In this document: one piece after another, positions 17,630-26,715 of the stretch | How the letters are laid out: every line of letters begins with the position of its first letter | Numbering within the stretch: position 1 is the stretch's first letter | Assembly: GCA_013112555.1 (NCBI GenBank) | Contig: JABFGK010000001.1 | Location: forward strand, 1,834,581 to 1,898,580 | From: Planctomycetota bacterium | Lineage (GTDB): Bacteria; Planctomycetota; Phycisphaerae; Phycisphaerales; UBA5793 | Direction of reading: 5' to 3' | Length of the DNA: 64,000 nucleotides | Program-made: the position numbers and the translations under genes | The notes under the pieces: model-generated | Database searches by the model: none | Told to the model about the DNA's origin: nothing | What the model saw: only the letters and a program-made list of their open reading frames with translations

Positions 17630-19636
17630 ATGACACAGGCGACAGAGACACGACACGATGCATGCCGTCGACCCCTTTATAGGATGATCACTGACACATT
17701 CCGGGCACCGCGGCTCCTCGGCGTTGCCTGTCTCGGCCTCATGATCATGCTGTTTTCAGCGCTCCCGACTGTCGCACGTGATCATCCGGCCAGCGACAAA
17801 GCGGACACCCCATCGCTGATCGATGTCATTGCCCGGTATCAGGCCGACCATCGGGACTTGCGTTCCTTCTACTTCATCCCCATGGATCCACAGCGGTGGG
17901 ATCGCCTGACCGACTACTACCAGCGCGTCCTCGATGAGTTGGACGGCCTCCGGTTCGATCAGCTCGAGCGAGAAGAACAGATCGACTACCTGCTGTTGCA
18001 GAACCATGCCCGACGTCAGCTGGCTCAGATCTCCCACGCCGCAACACGTTACCAGACGTTGCAGGGATTCATCCCCTTTGGGCCCGATGTGATCGCGCTC
18101 GAACGAGCACGCTGGGCAATGGAGGACGTGAATGCACAGCAGGCTGCTGCCACGCTCGATGCACTGAAGTCACAGGTCAAGGAAGCGCGGAAACAGATCG
18201 AGCAGGCGTACAAGGATCGCAACGCCGCCGAGCGAAACGCACCCGAAGCAGACGACGCAGAAGCTGAAGAAACACCTGAGTCAGCCGAATCGGACCAGGG
18301 CGCAGAGTCGGAGCCTCCAACTGAGACCGCCGGGCTGCAGGAGCCTGCTCCCGAGGCCGACCCGCAGTGGCACGTCTTGACGGACCCGGTCCAGACACGT
18401 CGAGCCGCCTCGGCCGTCCGCAGCCTCCAGCGTGCCCTTCGTTCCTGGTACTCCTTCCATGCCGAGTACCGGCCGGACTTCACGTGGTGGGCCAGAGAGC
18501 CATACGACGCCCTGCTCAAGGAAATGAACGACTACACGAACTTCCTTGACCGCAAAGTCACGGACTACGGCAAGAAGATGGCGGCCGCATCGGACAATGA
18601 CCTGGAGCCGGAGGATGACCCGGCCACCTTGATCGGCGACCCGATCGGGCGCGAGGCACTGCTCGATGAGTTGCGCTTCGAGATGATCCCATACACACCC
18701 GAGGAGTTGCTGGCCATCGGTGAACAGCAGATGGCCTGGTGCCTGAACGAGATGAACCGGGCCTCAGCCGAACTCGGGTATGACGATTGGCACGATGCCC
18801 TGGAACACGTGAAGAACAACCACGTCGAGCCCGGCCTGCAGGATGACCTCGTGGCACGCCAGGCACAGGGCGCCATCGACTTCGTCGATGAACACGAACT
18901 CGTCACCGTCCCCCCACTCTGCCGGGAAACCTGGCGGCTCAAAATGCTCACCGAGCAGGGCCAGAAGACGTTGCCGTTTGCAGCCTACGGCGGGCAGGAC
19001 ATGCTCGTCGCGTACCCCACCATCGGCATGAATCATGACAAGAAACTGATGAGCATGCGCGGCAACAATGTCCACTTCACGCGCATCGTCACCCCGCATG
19101 AACTGATCCCCGGCCATCACCTGCAGGGATTTGCCTCAGATCGCTTCAAGTTGCATCGGCGAATGTTCAGTACCCCCTTCTATGGCGAAGGGTGGGCACT
19201 GCACTGGGAAATGACGTTCTGGAACCTCGGCTACCAACGCAGCCCGGAAGACCGCATCGGCATGCTCTTCTGGCGAATGCACCGCGCCGCCCGAATCGTC
19301 GTCTCACTCAAGTTCCACCTCGGGGACATGACGCCGACCGAAATGGTAACATATCTCGAACAACAGGTCGGGCATGAGCACGAAGGTGCCATGAGCGAAG
19401 TCCGCCGATATATCGGCGATGACTACGGCCCGCTCTACCAGTGTGCCTACATGATCGGCGGTCTGCAACTGACCGCACTGTACCAGGACGTTGTCACCAA
19501 CTCGGGAGCCATGACCACACGCGAGTTCCACGATGCCGTACTCGAGCAAAATGCCATCCCGATGGAAATGGTTCGCGCAGCGCTCACCGACGAGCCGCTG
19601 ACGCCGGATTGGCAGCCGCAGAAACACATCCGATAG
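17630..19636 (+). CDS. DUF885 family putative metallopeptidase, exported
   Basis: 668 residues. A membrane/signal segment near residues 30-50 (LLGVACLGLMIMLFSALPTV, then AR) suggests export; a start at MITDTFRAPRL (residue 19) would give a more normal signal peptide. The diagnostic motif of DUF885 is present near residue 490: PHELIPGHHLQGF, a variant HExxxGH zinc site, followed by FYGEGWALHWE supplying a further Glu. An acidic low-complexity insert (residues about 200-245) is specific to this protein. Family knowledge: DUF885 proteins resemble M1/M32-type peptidases but their substrates are mostly unknown. Ribosome site AAGGA precedes the ATG. It faces a terminator and the OmpA-type gene. Confidence 0.85.
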   Translation: MTQATETRHDACRRPLYRMITDTFRAPRLLGVACLGLMIMLFSALPTVARDHPASDKADTPSLIDVIARYQADHRDLRSFYFIPMDPQRWDRLTDYYQRVLDELDGLRFDQLEREEQIDYLLLQNHARRQLAQISHAATRYQTLQGFIPFGPDVIALERARWAMEDVNAQQAAATLDALKSQVKEARKQIEQAYKDRNAAERNAPEADDAEAEETPESAESDQGAESEPPTETAGLQEPAPEADPQWHVLTDPVQTRRAASAVRSLQRALRSWYSFHAEYRPDFTWWAREPYDALLKEMNDYTNFLDRKVTDYGKKMAAASDNDLEPEDDPATLIGDPIGREALLDELRFEMIPYTPEELLAIGEQQMAWCLNEMNRASAELGYDDWHDALEHVKNNHVEPGLQDDLVARQAQGAIDFVDEHELVTVPPLCRETWRLKMLTEQGQKTLPFAAYGGQDMLVAYPTIGMNHDKKLMSMRGNNVHFTRIVTPHELIPGHHLQGFASDRFKLHRRMFSTPFYGEGWALHWEMTFWNLGYQRSPEDRIGMLFWRMHRAARIVVSLKFHLGDMTPTEMVTYLEQQVGHEHEGAMSEVRRYIGDDYGPLYQCAYMIGGLQLTALYQDVVTNSGAMTTREFHDAVLEQNAIPMEMVRAALTDEPLTPDWQPQKHIR

Positions 19637-19659
19637 ATCATCACGATCCGGCTACAAAC

Positions 19660-19702
19660 AAAAAAGCCCCGTGATATGCCTGTCTCAAGCATATCGCGGG
19701 GC
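19660..19702 (-). terminator. Rho-independent terminator of the OmpA-type lipoprotein gene
   Basis: Arms 19666-19679 and 19689-19702 pair over 14 positions (GCCCCGTGATATGC with one weak pair) around a nine-base loop. On the minus strand the stem is followed by six T residues. The stop of the minus-strand gene lies 77 bp away. It may also stop transcripts of the convergent peptidase gene. Confidence 0.8.
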
Positions 19703-19778
19703 ATGTGTACGATCTGAATCGTGTGATCCGCGCCCAGGCCGACGGAATCCGCTTCGTGTGCGTCTCGATCACACCGAC

Positions 19779-20444
19779 CTAGTCGAGCAAGACCACAATC
19801 TCGACTCGCCGTGATGCCTGCTTCGATTCGCGGGGCATGGAGGGACCGAAGCCGGCCACGTACATCCGCACGCCGTCAATCCCCTTGCCGCTCAAGTAGT
19901 CTTTCACTGCCATCGCCCGCTCACAACTGAGTCGATCGTTCGTTTTCCACGGTGACTTCTTGATCGGGTCCGAATCGGTATGCCCTTCGATCCGAACGCG
20001 ACGCCCGGAGTAGGTCGAGTTCAGGACGCCGACAATCCGGTCAAGTGTGCTCTTGGCGTTGCCCTTGAGGACAATCTTGCCCGAGTCGAACAGGACATCC
20101 CCTTCCACTCTGGCGACCACCTCGCCGCGCCGGTATTCCGAATCCACGCCCGGGATGTTCTCGAACCCGGTCGATCTCGCGGCCGGCTCCTGTTGTTTCT
20201 GAGCCAGGTCGGAGCGCAGTTGGTCATTGGTTGCCTGCAGATCGCCGACTTGTGCCGCCAGGTCGGCGCGCTGACGTTCGCAGGCGTCAACAGCCTGATT
20301 CACCGTGTCCAGTTCAGAACGCAACTGCATATTCTCCGAATAGAGTTGGTTCCGCTCTGCCTGCAAGCCCTTGTTACAGCCGCCCAGCAGCCCCATCGTC
20401 ATTGCTGCCAGCCCCATGAGAGCCATCACCCGTGTCAACCGCAT
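19779..20444 (-). CDS. OmpA/Pal-type peptidoglycan-binding lipoprotein
   Basis: About 221 residues from the ATG at 20444, preceded by AAGAAAGGGA. Signal with lipobox LLGGC, then a coiled coil (QLYSENMQLRSELDTVNQAV through QKQQ), and a C-terminal OmpA domain at about 110-221: GDVLFDSGKIVLKGNAKSTL, RVRIEGHTDSDPIKKS, NDRLSCERAMAVKDYL and SRRVEIVVL. The conserved Asp and Arg for diaminopimelate binding are in place. Family knowledge: such lipoproteins tie the outer membrane to peptidoglycan. The gene is monocistronic, with a strong terminator. Confidence 0.92.
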   Translation of the reverse strand: MRLTRVMALMGLAAMTMGLLGGCNKGLQAERNQLYSENMQLRSELDTVNQAVDACERQRADLAAQVGDLQATNDQLRSDLAQKQQEPAARSTGFENIPGVDSEYRRGEVVARVEGDVLFDSGKIVLKGNAKSTLDRIVGVLNSTYSGRRVRIEGHTDSDPIKKSPWKTNDRLSCERAMAVKDYLSGKGIDGVRMYVAGFGPSMPRESKQASRRVEIVVLLD

Positions 20445-20546
20445 TGCATTCCCTTTCTTCAATCCCGTCAGTCCCAACGATTCAGCATCCACGTTCGTTT
20501 CCCACATCTCCTGCCACCTTCACGCCTCATTCTAGTCACGGCCCGG

Positions 20547-21800
20547 CTACGGAAGGTCGATCGGCATCCGCAACAGCCGTGACAGCAACGGCTCCAGCCA
20601 CCGATCCCCCAGAATCACGACCATCGTCGACAGCGCCAGCCACGGCCCATACGGCAGCACCTGGGTGAATCCGCCGAATAACCGACCCATGACGCTCGTG
20701 ACCAGCATCCACGCAATGGCCAGAAACGGGGCAATCAGGAAGATCAGAATTGGGTCGATCCACCCGACCACGGCCCCGACGCAGGCCAGCAAGTGCGCAT
20801 CACCCAGCCCCATCGCCTCCTTGCCGAACGCGAGCGTGCCGAGCAGTCGAATCCCCCAGATCAAGGCCCCCCCGCAGAGATACCCGACCATACTCCCACC
20901 CAGCGCTCCCAGCCACACCGGAAGTGTGTGTTGGCTCCCGCCACTCCCGACCGCCCACTGATGGCCGATCCACCAGCCGAGCATCACGCCGGCCAGCGCA
21001 AACCCGAGAAAGTCAAACTCCCACTCGAGTTCACGCCGGGGTCTCGGGTAGGATGTGATGTCATCATCCTCCCCGACAAAGTGAGCGAAATCGAGGAAAC
21101 TGTGACGGAGGTTGCCGAACCGCAGCAAAGCGACACCGACAAACACACCGATCAGACCTCCCAACCCGGCCCCGAAGCCCGCCGGGCCCACCAGCGGCAG
21201 AACCCAGTTCTGCAACACGGCCGATGAACCGAGCCGGGACGCAAACGTGCCGGCCGGCCACAGCGGGGCAATCGCATGCACCACGAACGCCGGGATCGTG
21301 ACCGCCCATGTCAACTGAATCGGAATCATGAACGTCCGTGCATCAATCACCGTCATCGCAGCCAGTGACGAGAACATGCACAGATACAGAAACATCCACG
21401 GCCAGGTCTTGTCCACACCATACATCGACCACCAGGCCGGAACCAGATCGTGAATATAGGGGGCCGTCGGCCGGACCAGATAGCACAGGGCAAAGAAACT
21501 CACAAACAGCAGCCCCATGACTGCCTCGACCAGCGGGTACTGCATGCTGATGTGACACCCGCAGCCCCGGCACTTCCCTCGCAGCCAAATCCACCCGACG
21601 ATCGGCAGGTTTTCATTCCACTTGAGACGACGCTGACACTTTGGGCAGTGCGAGGCCGGGCGAACCAGATTCTCACCGGCCGGCATCCGCAGGATCACGA
21701 CGTTGAGAAAGCTGCCAACGATCGCGCCAAACGCAAAGACAAATGGCAGATACACCAGCAGGTATTGCCACCACGGCATCAGGTAGGGATTCTGGGCCAT
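20547..21800 (-). CDS. Prepilin peptidase, A24 family, with enlarged membrane domain
   Basis: About 417 residues from the ATG at 21800 (MAQNPYLMPWW). N-terminal part has GSFLNVVILRMP and two zinc pairs CPKC and CRGC, as in bifunctional PilD enzymes that also methylate the new N-terminus. The catalytic aspartates are in DARTFMIP and GLGDAHLL (GxGD). Between them are roughly 180 residues where PilD has about 60, including extra membrane segments and a charged stretch FVGEDDDITSYPRPRRELEW. Family knowledge: cleaves prepilins in the inner membrane. It is the only such enzyme in the window, so it probably serves all five prepilin-like proteins here. Confidence 0.93.
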   Translation of the reverse strand: MAQNPYLMPWWQYLLVYLPFVFAFGAIVGSFLNVVILRMPAGENLVRPASHCPKCQRRLKWNENLPIVGWIWLRGKCRGCGCHISMQYPLVEAVMGLLFVSFFALCYLVRPTAPYIHDLVPAWWSMYGVDKTWPWMFLYLCMFSSLAAMTVIDARTFMIPIQLTWAVTIPAFVVHAIAPLWPAGTFASRLGSSAVLQNWVLPLVGPAGFGAGLGGLIGVFVGVALLRFGNLRHSFLDFAHFVGEDDDITSYPRPRRELEWEFDFLGFALAGVMLGWWIGHQWAVGSGGSQHTLPVWLGALGGSMVGYLCGGALIWGIRLLGTLAFGKEAMGLGDAHLLACVGAVVGWIDPILIFLIAPFLAIAWMLVTSVMGRLFGGFTQVLPYGPWLALSTMVVILGDRWLEPLLSRLLRMPIDLP

Positions 21801-21878
21801 TCTCAGCGTCCTGCTTTCCACCCAACCAGGCTCATCCTGCCACACTGCCCCGTGTCATACAACACGCACGACCGCACC

Positions 21879-22145
21879 CTACTCCCCGTCATCCTCCCGA
21901 CTCTGCTGCAACTCCTCGACCCGCTGCTCGGCCTGATCCAGAATCGTCCGGCACCGTCTCAGCATCGCCAGCCCGCGCTCGTATGCCTCGATTGATGCCT
22001 CCAGGCCGATCTCCCCGCGCTCGATCTGATCAACGATCTCCTCAGCCTGCTCGAAGGCCTGTTCAAAACTCAGTTCATCCAACGAGGTATCGCTCGTCGC
22101 TGCCTTCTTCGATGCGCTCGAACTCGACTTCTTCTTTCCTGTCAT
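21879..22145 (-). CDS. xseB: Exodeoxyribonuclease VII small subunit
   Basis: 88 residues. A Lys/Ser-rich start is followed by the conserved helical core LSFEQAFEQAEEIVDQIERG and LEASIEAYERGLAMLRRCR, matching XseB. The last 20 residues are a coiled tail rich in Glu. The large subunit gene lies 68 bp upstream on the same strand, the normal partner. Family knowledge: several small subunits bind one large subunit to form a single-strand DNA exonuclease used in repair. Confidence 0.93.
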   Translation of the reverse strand: MTGKKKSSSSASKKAATSDTSLDELSFEQAFEQAEEIVDQIERGEIGLEASIEAYERGLAMLRRCRTILDQAEQRVEELQQSREDDGE

Positions 22146-22213
22146 TTCGGCTCCCTCGGCAGAACTTCTCCATACAGCGTATGCACAACACCCCCCACAA
22201 CCTGAATCGCGCG

Positions 22214-23818
22214 CTAGCCGTCAAACAAACTCGGGCCGGACTCACCGTGACGAGCCGTGCGCTTCGTTCGCCGGGGGGGTGGGGCAGCCGGCTCATCACC
22301 TGCGTCATTCGAATCCATCACCCGACTCCGGATTCGGCCTCGGAAAACCTGCGTTTCGAGTTCCTCCCCCGGCCGAGCATCAGCGGCGTCACGAACAACC
22401 GTCCCGCCGACCCTCGTGATCGAATAACCCCGCTGTAGCACACTCCTCGGGTTGACAGCCTGGAGTTGGGCTGCCAACGCATCAACCGCAGCGCGAGTAT
22501 TCCGGCTGCACAGCGCGCTCCGTGTGTCGAGCCGTTGCCGGACCTCGTTCAGACTCCGATCCCAAGCAGAACAGGCCGACTGCCCAGACCAGTCCAGCCG
22601 GCATGCCAGAACTGCCAGCCGCCGCTCCCGGTCGCTCAGGGCCTGCTGCGGCCCGACCCGTCGCAGTGCCTCAAGGACTCGGTGCACCTCGCTTGATCGT
22701 CGGTGGACCAGAGACGTCACTGCCTGGCGCAGCCGTGATTCAACGCGATCGAGCCGTGACCTCGTCTGCACAAACAGTGAGCCGGTCGCCTCGTATCGTG
22801 CTGATACGGTCGCGTATCGCTGGCGCCGCAGTTGACATGCCTGCGTAATGAGCAGACTCAGGCGCTGCTGCATGTGACGGACTCGACCGGACAACTCACT
22901 CCGATCCGGAGTCACCGTCATGGCTGCCTGCGTCGGGGTAGCACAGCGTAAATCAGCCACCAGTTCGGCAATCGTCGTATCTGTTTCATGGCCGATAGCG
23001 GCTACCACCGGGATCGGGTAATCGAGCAGGGCATCAGCGACGGCCCGCTCATTGAAGGCCCACAGATCCTCCAGGCTTCCCCCGCCGCGCGTCAGCATCA
23101 CGACGTCAATCCCCATCCGCTCCTGCGCGGCAGCCACCCGAGCCAGGCCGGCCACGATTGACGAGGCGGCTGCCTGTCCCTGGACCAGCACATCAACCGT
23201 CACGATTCGGATGGCCGGGCAGCGCCGACGCATCGTATCGATCACGTCCTGCAAGGCCGCCCCTTTGGCCGACGTGATCACGGCAACTGAACGTGGAAAG
23301 GCCGGGAGCCCCCGCTTCCGATCCGGATCGAAGTACCCGAGCCCGCGCAGTTCCTCGCACAGGGCACGGTACTTCATCTCCAGCGCGCCGGCCCCGACCG
23401 GCTCCAACGACTCGACGTACATCTGTGTCTGGCCCTGGGGCCCGTAGTGCTGGATCGAGCCGCTGGCCACAACCTCCATGCCGTTGTCCGGCACAAAGCC
23501 GAAGCGGGCGGCACGGCTCTTCCATGCCACACATTTCAGAACCGCGTTTTCATCTTTCAGACTAAAAAACCAGTGTTGCCGGGCCGAGAGATTGCTCACT
23601 TCTCCCACAACCCGAACCCGGCTCGGGAGGCCGGCCACCAAGGCCTGATTCACCATGTCAGCCACATCGCTGACCGTCAGGACATCGGCAGCGGTTGATT
23701 TGGCTTCGGATGGTGACGCCGAATCGGCGCGAGGCGACCCTTTGGCTCGTGATGGATCAAATGGAAGAAACGCCAACCCGATACCTCCGCCAGGCAGCCA
23801 GTCGAGTTCGAAATGCAC
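22214..23818 (-). CDS. xseA: Exodeoxyribonuclease VII large subunit
   Basis: 534 residues, about 80-100 longer than usual because of an N-terminal extension and a Pro/Arg-rich C-terminal tail. An OB-fold occupies residues about 50-150 (VRVVGEVSNLSARQHWFFSL), followed by the catalytic domain with AVITSAKGAALQDVIDTMRR, LTRGGGSLEDLWAFNER, VVAAIGHETDTTIAELVADL and RCATPTQAA. A coiled-coil region comes after, and GYSITRVGG marks the C-terminal OB-like part. The true start may be further in, near the segment ADVLTVSDVADMV. Function is fixed by these motifs and by the adjoining xseB. Confidence 0.95.
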   Translation of the reverse strand: MHFELDWLPGGGIGLAFLPFDPSRAKGSPRADSASPSEAKSTAADVLTVSDVADMVNQALVAGLPSRVRVVGEVSNLSARQHWFFSLKDENAVLKCVAWKSRAARFGFVPDNGMEVVASGSIQHYGPQGQTQMYVESLEPVGAGALEMKYRALCEELRGLGYFDPDRKRGLPAFPRSVAVITSAKGAALQDVIDTMRRRCPAIRIVTVDVLVQGQAAASSIVAGLARVAAAQERMGIDVVMLTRGGGSLEDLWAFNERAVADALLDYPIPVVAAIGHETDTTIAELVADLRCATPTQAAMTVTPDRSELSGRVRHMQQRLSLLITQACQLRRQRYATVSARYEATGSLFVQTRSRLDRVESRLRQAVTSLVHRRSSEVHRVLEALRRVGPQQALSDRERRLAVLACRLDWSGQSACSAWDRSLNEVRQRLDTRSALCSRNTRAAVDALAAQLQAVNPRSVLQRGYSITRVGGTVVRDAADARPGEELETQVFRGRIRSRVMDSNDAGDEPAAPPPRRTKRTARHGESGPSLFDG

Positions 23819-23850
23819 CGCAATAAGACCTGGATCGGCACACGTGACGG

Positions 23851-24354
23851 TCAGTTGCTCTCCGAACCGCTCCCCTGCTTCCCGCCGGACCCATTCTCAT
23901 CCGAGTCAGCGCCACCGGATGGAGCCAGAGCCTTCTCGGCCGCGTCGGTGAAGTGGTGCCGAAGATAGCGGGCCGTGTAGTCAATGATGCTCTTGACCTC
24001 GGGGATGTCCGGATTGGTCGTGTGCCCCATCGGTTCGAACCGCATATCGATGAAGCGCTCGATGGCCGCCTCGATCGGGAGGCCGTACTGCAGTGCCAGG
24101 CTGAAGGCACGACAGAACGCCTGCAGCAGGCCTGACAACGTCGACCCCTCTTTGCTCATCTTGATAAAGACCTCGCCGGGAGTCCCATCCTCTCGGAGGC
24201 CGATGGTCAGATATCCCTCATGACCCCCGATGGCAAACTTGTGGGTCACGGATTGACGAGTGGCCGGCAAGTACGATCGGCGGATGTCGGATTCATACGA
24301 CTGCTTCGATGAAGCAGAGCCTGCCGGTGAGGATGAGGTAGATTGCGGGCACAT
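23851..24354 (-). CDS. Stand-alone C-terminal component of B12-dependent ribonucleotide reductase (NrdJb-like)
   Basis: About 167 residues from the ATG at 24354, chosen because GGAGG lies eight bases upstream; frames to 24369 or 24426 have no such site. The core RQSVTHKFAIGGHEGYLTIG, then GTPGEVFIKMSKEGSTLSGL, AFSLALQYGLP and RFEPMGHTTNPDIP, matches the C-terminal part of class II reductases, which in some bacteria (for example Pseudomonas) is encoded as separate NrdJb. No NrdJa catalytic gene is in the window. A disordered Ser-rich start and a Gly/Ser-rich tail flank the core. Whether it works in trans with a distant NrdJ or has another job is open. Confidence 0.8.
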   Translation of the reverse strand: MCPQSTSSSPAGSASSKQSYESDIRRSYLPATRQSVTHKFAIGGHEGYLTIGLREDGTPGEVFIKMSKEGSTLSGLLQAFCRAFSLALQYGLPIEAAIERFIDMRFEPMGHTTNPDIPEVKSIIDYTARYLRHHFTDAAEKALAPSGGADSDENGSGGKQGSGSESN

Positions 24355-24494
24355 ACGGGCGACCTCCATGCGTATTCTAGAATATCCGCGCGGGGACGCA
24401 CAGACCCAATCAGGCAGCGCTTTCATTCAAAAACACATTTCAACCCGAATATCGGGGCTGTTGCAGGCCATTTCGGCACATACCATCCGCCACT

Positions 24495-25283
24495 GTGCCA
24501 CGCGTGAAACTGACAATTGCGTATGACGGCCACGACTTCCACGGCTGGCAACGACAGCACCCGCCGGGAAAGCCACCGCTGCGCACCGTGCAGGACACCG
24601 TGCAATTTGCCGTCCAGCGGACAATCCGCCAGCCGGTCTCCGTGGTGGGAGCCAGTCGCACCGATGCGCGGGTCCATGCCTATGGGCAGGTGGCTGCCTT
24701 TTCCACCATTCCGCCTGTCTCAGAAGAAGAGCCGGACGAGTTGCGTGTCCCGCTGGACCGCCTGCCCCAAGCCGTTAACCGCTGGCTGCCGGACGATGTA
24801 GCCATCCTGGATGCTGCCATCGTGCCGGACGACTTTGATCCGATAAAGCAAGCACAGTCAAAGACTTACCAATACACGATTCACAACTGTCTCACCCCGC
24901 CTGTCTTCGACCGCCATCGCGTCCTCCACTTTTGGCAGGACCTCAATGTAGATCACATGGCCCACGCTGCCCGGTACATCGTCGGGACCCATGACTTTGC
25001 GTCATTCGCCAACACCCACCACGGCCGCGATTCCACCATCAGAACCGTGTTTGCCTGCTCAGTCACACGAATGACCGGCCAGCCGGAGCGCGTCATCGTC
25101 GAGGTGAGCGGGTCAGGATTCCTGTACCACATGGTCCGCATCATCTCCGGGACTCTCGTCGAGGTCGGGCGCGGCCGCTGGGAGCCGGAGCATGTGATCT
25201 CGATCCTGGAGGCACGCAACCGACGGGCTGCGGGACCGACGCTGGCCCCCGAGGGGCTCTGTTTGTGCCGGATCGAGTACTGA
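24495..25283 (+). CDS. truA: tRNA pseudouridine(38-40) synthase
   Basis: 262 residues with a GTG start (MPRVKLTIAYDGHDFHGWQR). The catalytic Asp lies in GASRTDARVHAYGQVAAF, and SKTYQYTIHN, HDFASFANTHHGRDSTIRT and GSGFLYHMVRIISGTLVEVG are the other conserved boxes. The C-terminal RAAGPTLAPEGLCLCRIEY is typical. Family knowledge: modifies uridines in the anticodon stem-loop of tRNA. It is divergent from the NrdJb-like gene with about 140 bp between start codons. The M28 peptidase follows. Confidence 0.96.
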   Translation: MPRVKLTIAYDGHDFHGWQRQHPPGKPPLRTVQDTVQFAVQRTIRQPVSVVGASRTDARVHAYGQVAAFSTIPPVSEEEPDELRVPLDRLPQAVNRWLPDDVAILDAAIVPDDFDPIKQAQSKTYQYTIHNCLTPPVFDRHRVLHFWQDLNVDHMAHAARYIVGTHDFASFANTHHGRDSTIRTVFACSVTRMTGQPERVIVEVSGSGFLYHMVRIISGTLVEVGRGRWEPEHVISILEARNRRAAGPTLAPEGLCLCRIEY

Positions 25284-25408
25284 GTGCAGAATCAGGACAA
25301 ATCGGTCAAATGACCGGTGGGCGCAAACGGCCACTTCCGGTATGCTCAGGAGGCGGTTTGTTCTCAACCATATATATATGCAGTGTACCGCCCTGCCAGA
25401 GGAGCGCT

Positions 25409-26629
25409 ATGAGTTACCTGATGTTGCTTCGTCGTTCGCTGAATCGCCTGGCCCCGGCCATTGTCGCATCTGCCTGCATCGCTCACCCGGCAGCAGGGCA
25501 AACGGTCCAGGACGTCGTGGACCAAGTCAGCGAGCAGATGTACACCTATTACCATGACCAACTGCTCTATACCCACGACGGCGACAATCGCGGGTTCGGC
25601 CCCGAGCACGATCTGGCACAGTCCAATATCCTCGATACTTTTGCCGGTCTCGGGCTCGATGCGAGTCTCGACCCCTTCACCTATGACCTGACAACCTACT
25701 ACAACGTCGTCGGGATCCACTACGGACTCGTCCAGCCGGACCAGGTCTATGTCATCGGGGCACACTACGACTCGGTCAACAACCCCGGCGCCGACGACAA
25801 CGCATCAGGCGTCGCTGCCGTCATGGAAGCGGCTCACGCGCTGTCGCAGTTCGATTTCTCAGACACGATCGTGTTTGTCGCCTTCGACCGCGAGGAGCAA
25901 CGCCTCTATGGATCAAAGGCCTATGCCGTCAAACATCAGACCGATGACATGCGTGCCATGATCAACCTCGACATGATCGCCTATAACCCGAACAACCGAA
26001 ACCGAGCCGTCATCTACGGCCGAGATTTCTGCGCCCCGTTGACTGCGGCACTGGATACCGCCTTCACGAACTATGCCCTGGCCGTTGACGGCGTGAATAC
26101 CGGCGAGTATCACGGCAACAGCGATCACCACTACTTCGGCACCTTCGGCATCCAGTCCGCGTGGCTGGCTGAGTACGACGTCTGGTCCAATCCGTACTAC
26201 CACCGTCAGAGCGATTCATCCGATACGCCGAACTACATCGACTACCCCTATGCCACGGATTTCGTCCGGGCGATCGTCGGCTATGTCGCATCAGAAGCCG
26301 GTCTGCTCGGTGACTATGTCCTGTCCGAACCCGTCCCGGGCGTGGCCGGCGTTGAGAATACGCTGACCGTTGATGGCGCAACGCCCGGCGAATACACCTA
26401 CTTCGCCTACGGCTTCACGCAGGGCCAATCGAGTATCACCGGGTGCCCGGGTGTCTATCTCGATATCAATGCAGCCGTCGTTGCCGGCCAGGCTGCGGCC
26501 GACGGCACCGGGCTCGTCACCTTCAACGCGGCCGTCCCCCCTGCTGCCTCAGGCCGACTCATCTGGATCCAGGCGCTCGAAACGGCAACCTGCCGCACCT
26601 CGAACCTGATTGACTTCCTGTTCGAGTAG
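25409..26629 (+). CDS. Secreted M28-family zinc aminopeptidase with shared C-terminal module
   Basis: 406 residues from the ATG at 25409, which has GAGGAG five bases upstream. Signal peptide LAPAIVASACIAHPAAGQ. The M28 core has VIGAHYDSVNNPGADDNASG (His and Asp ligands), FVAFDREEQRLYGS (catalytic and metal Glu) and MINLDMIAY (Asp); a final His is in NSDHHYFG. Residues about 306-406 form a separate C-terminal module (VPGVAGVENTLTVDGATPGE, later LIWIQALETATCRTSNLIDF) that recurs in the proteins at 50022, 51942 and 58977. Family knowledge: releases N-terminal residues from peptides outside the cell. The module may be for secretion or anchoring. Confidence 0.92.
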   Translation: MSYLMLLRRSLNRLAPAIVASACIAHPAAGQTVQDVVDQVSEQMYTYYHDQLLYTHDGDNRGFGPEHDLAQSNILDTFAGLGLDASLDPFTYDLTTYYNVVGIHYGLVQPDQVYVIGAHYDSVNNPGADDNASGVAAVMEAAHALSQFDFSDTIVFVAFDREEQRLYGSKAYAVKHQTDDMRAMINLDMIAYNPNNRNRAVIYGRDFCAPLTAALDTAFTNYALAVDGVNTGEYHGNSDHHYFGTFGIQSAWLAEYDVWSNPYYHRQSDSSDTPNYIDYPYATDFVRAIVGYVASEAGLLGDYVLSEPVPGVAGVENTLTVDGATPGEYTYFAYGFTQGQSSITGCPGVYLDINAAVVAGQAAADGTGLVTFNAAVPPAASGRLIWIQALETATCRTSNLIDFLFE

Positions 26630-26637
26630 TCGACACG

Positions 26638-26677
26638 AAAGAAACCGACCCGCAAAGTCAAAGACTCACGGGCCGGT
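26638..26677 (-). terminator. Probable terminator between convergent genes
   Basis: Arms ACCGACCCG at 26644-26652 and CGGGCCGGT at 26669-26677 pair with one G-T mismatch. On the minus strand the stem is followed by TTCTTTC, a moderately T-rich run. It would end the LpoB-like transcript and perhaps the opposing M28 one. Confidence 0.5.
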
Positions 26678-26715
26678 GCAATCCACATCAGATTCATGCG
26701 ACAGCGCAGCGTGCT

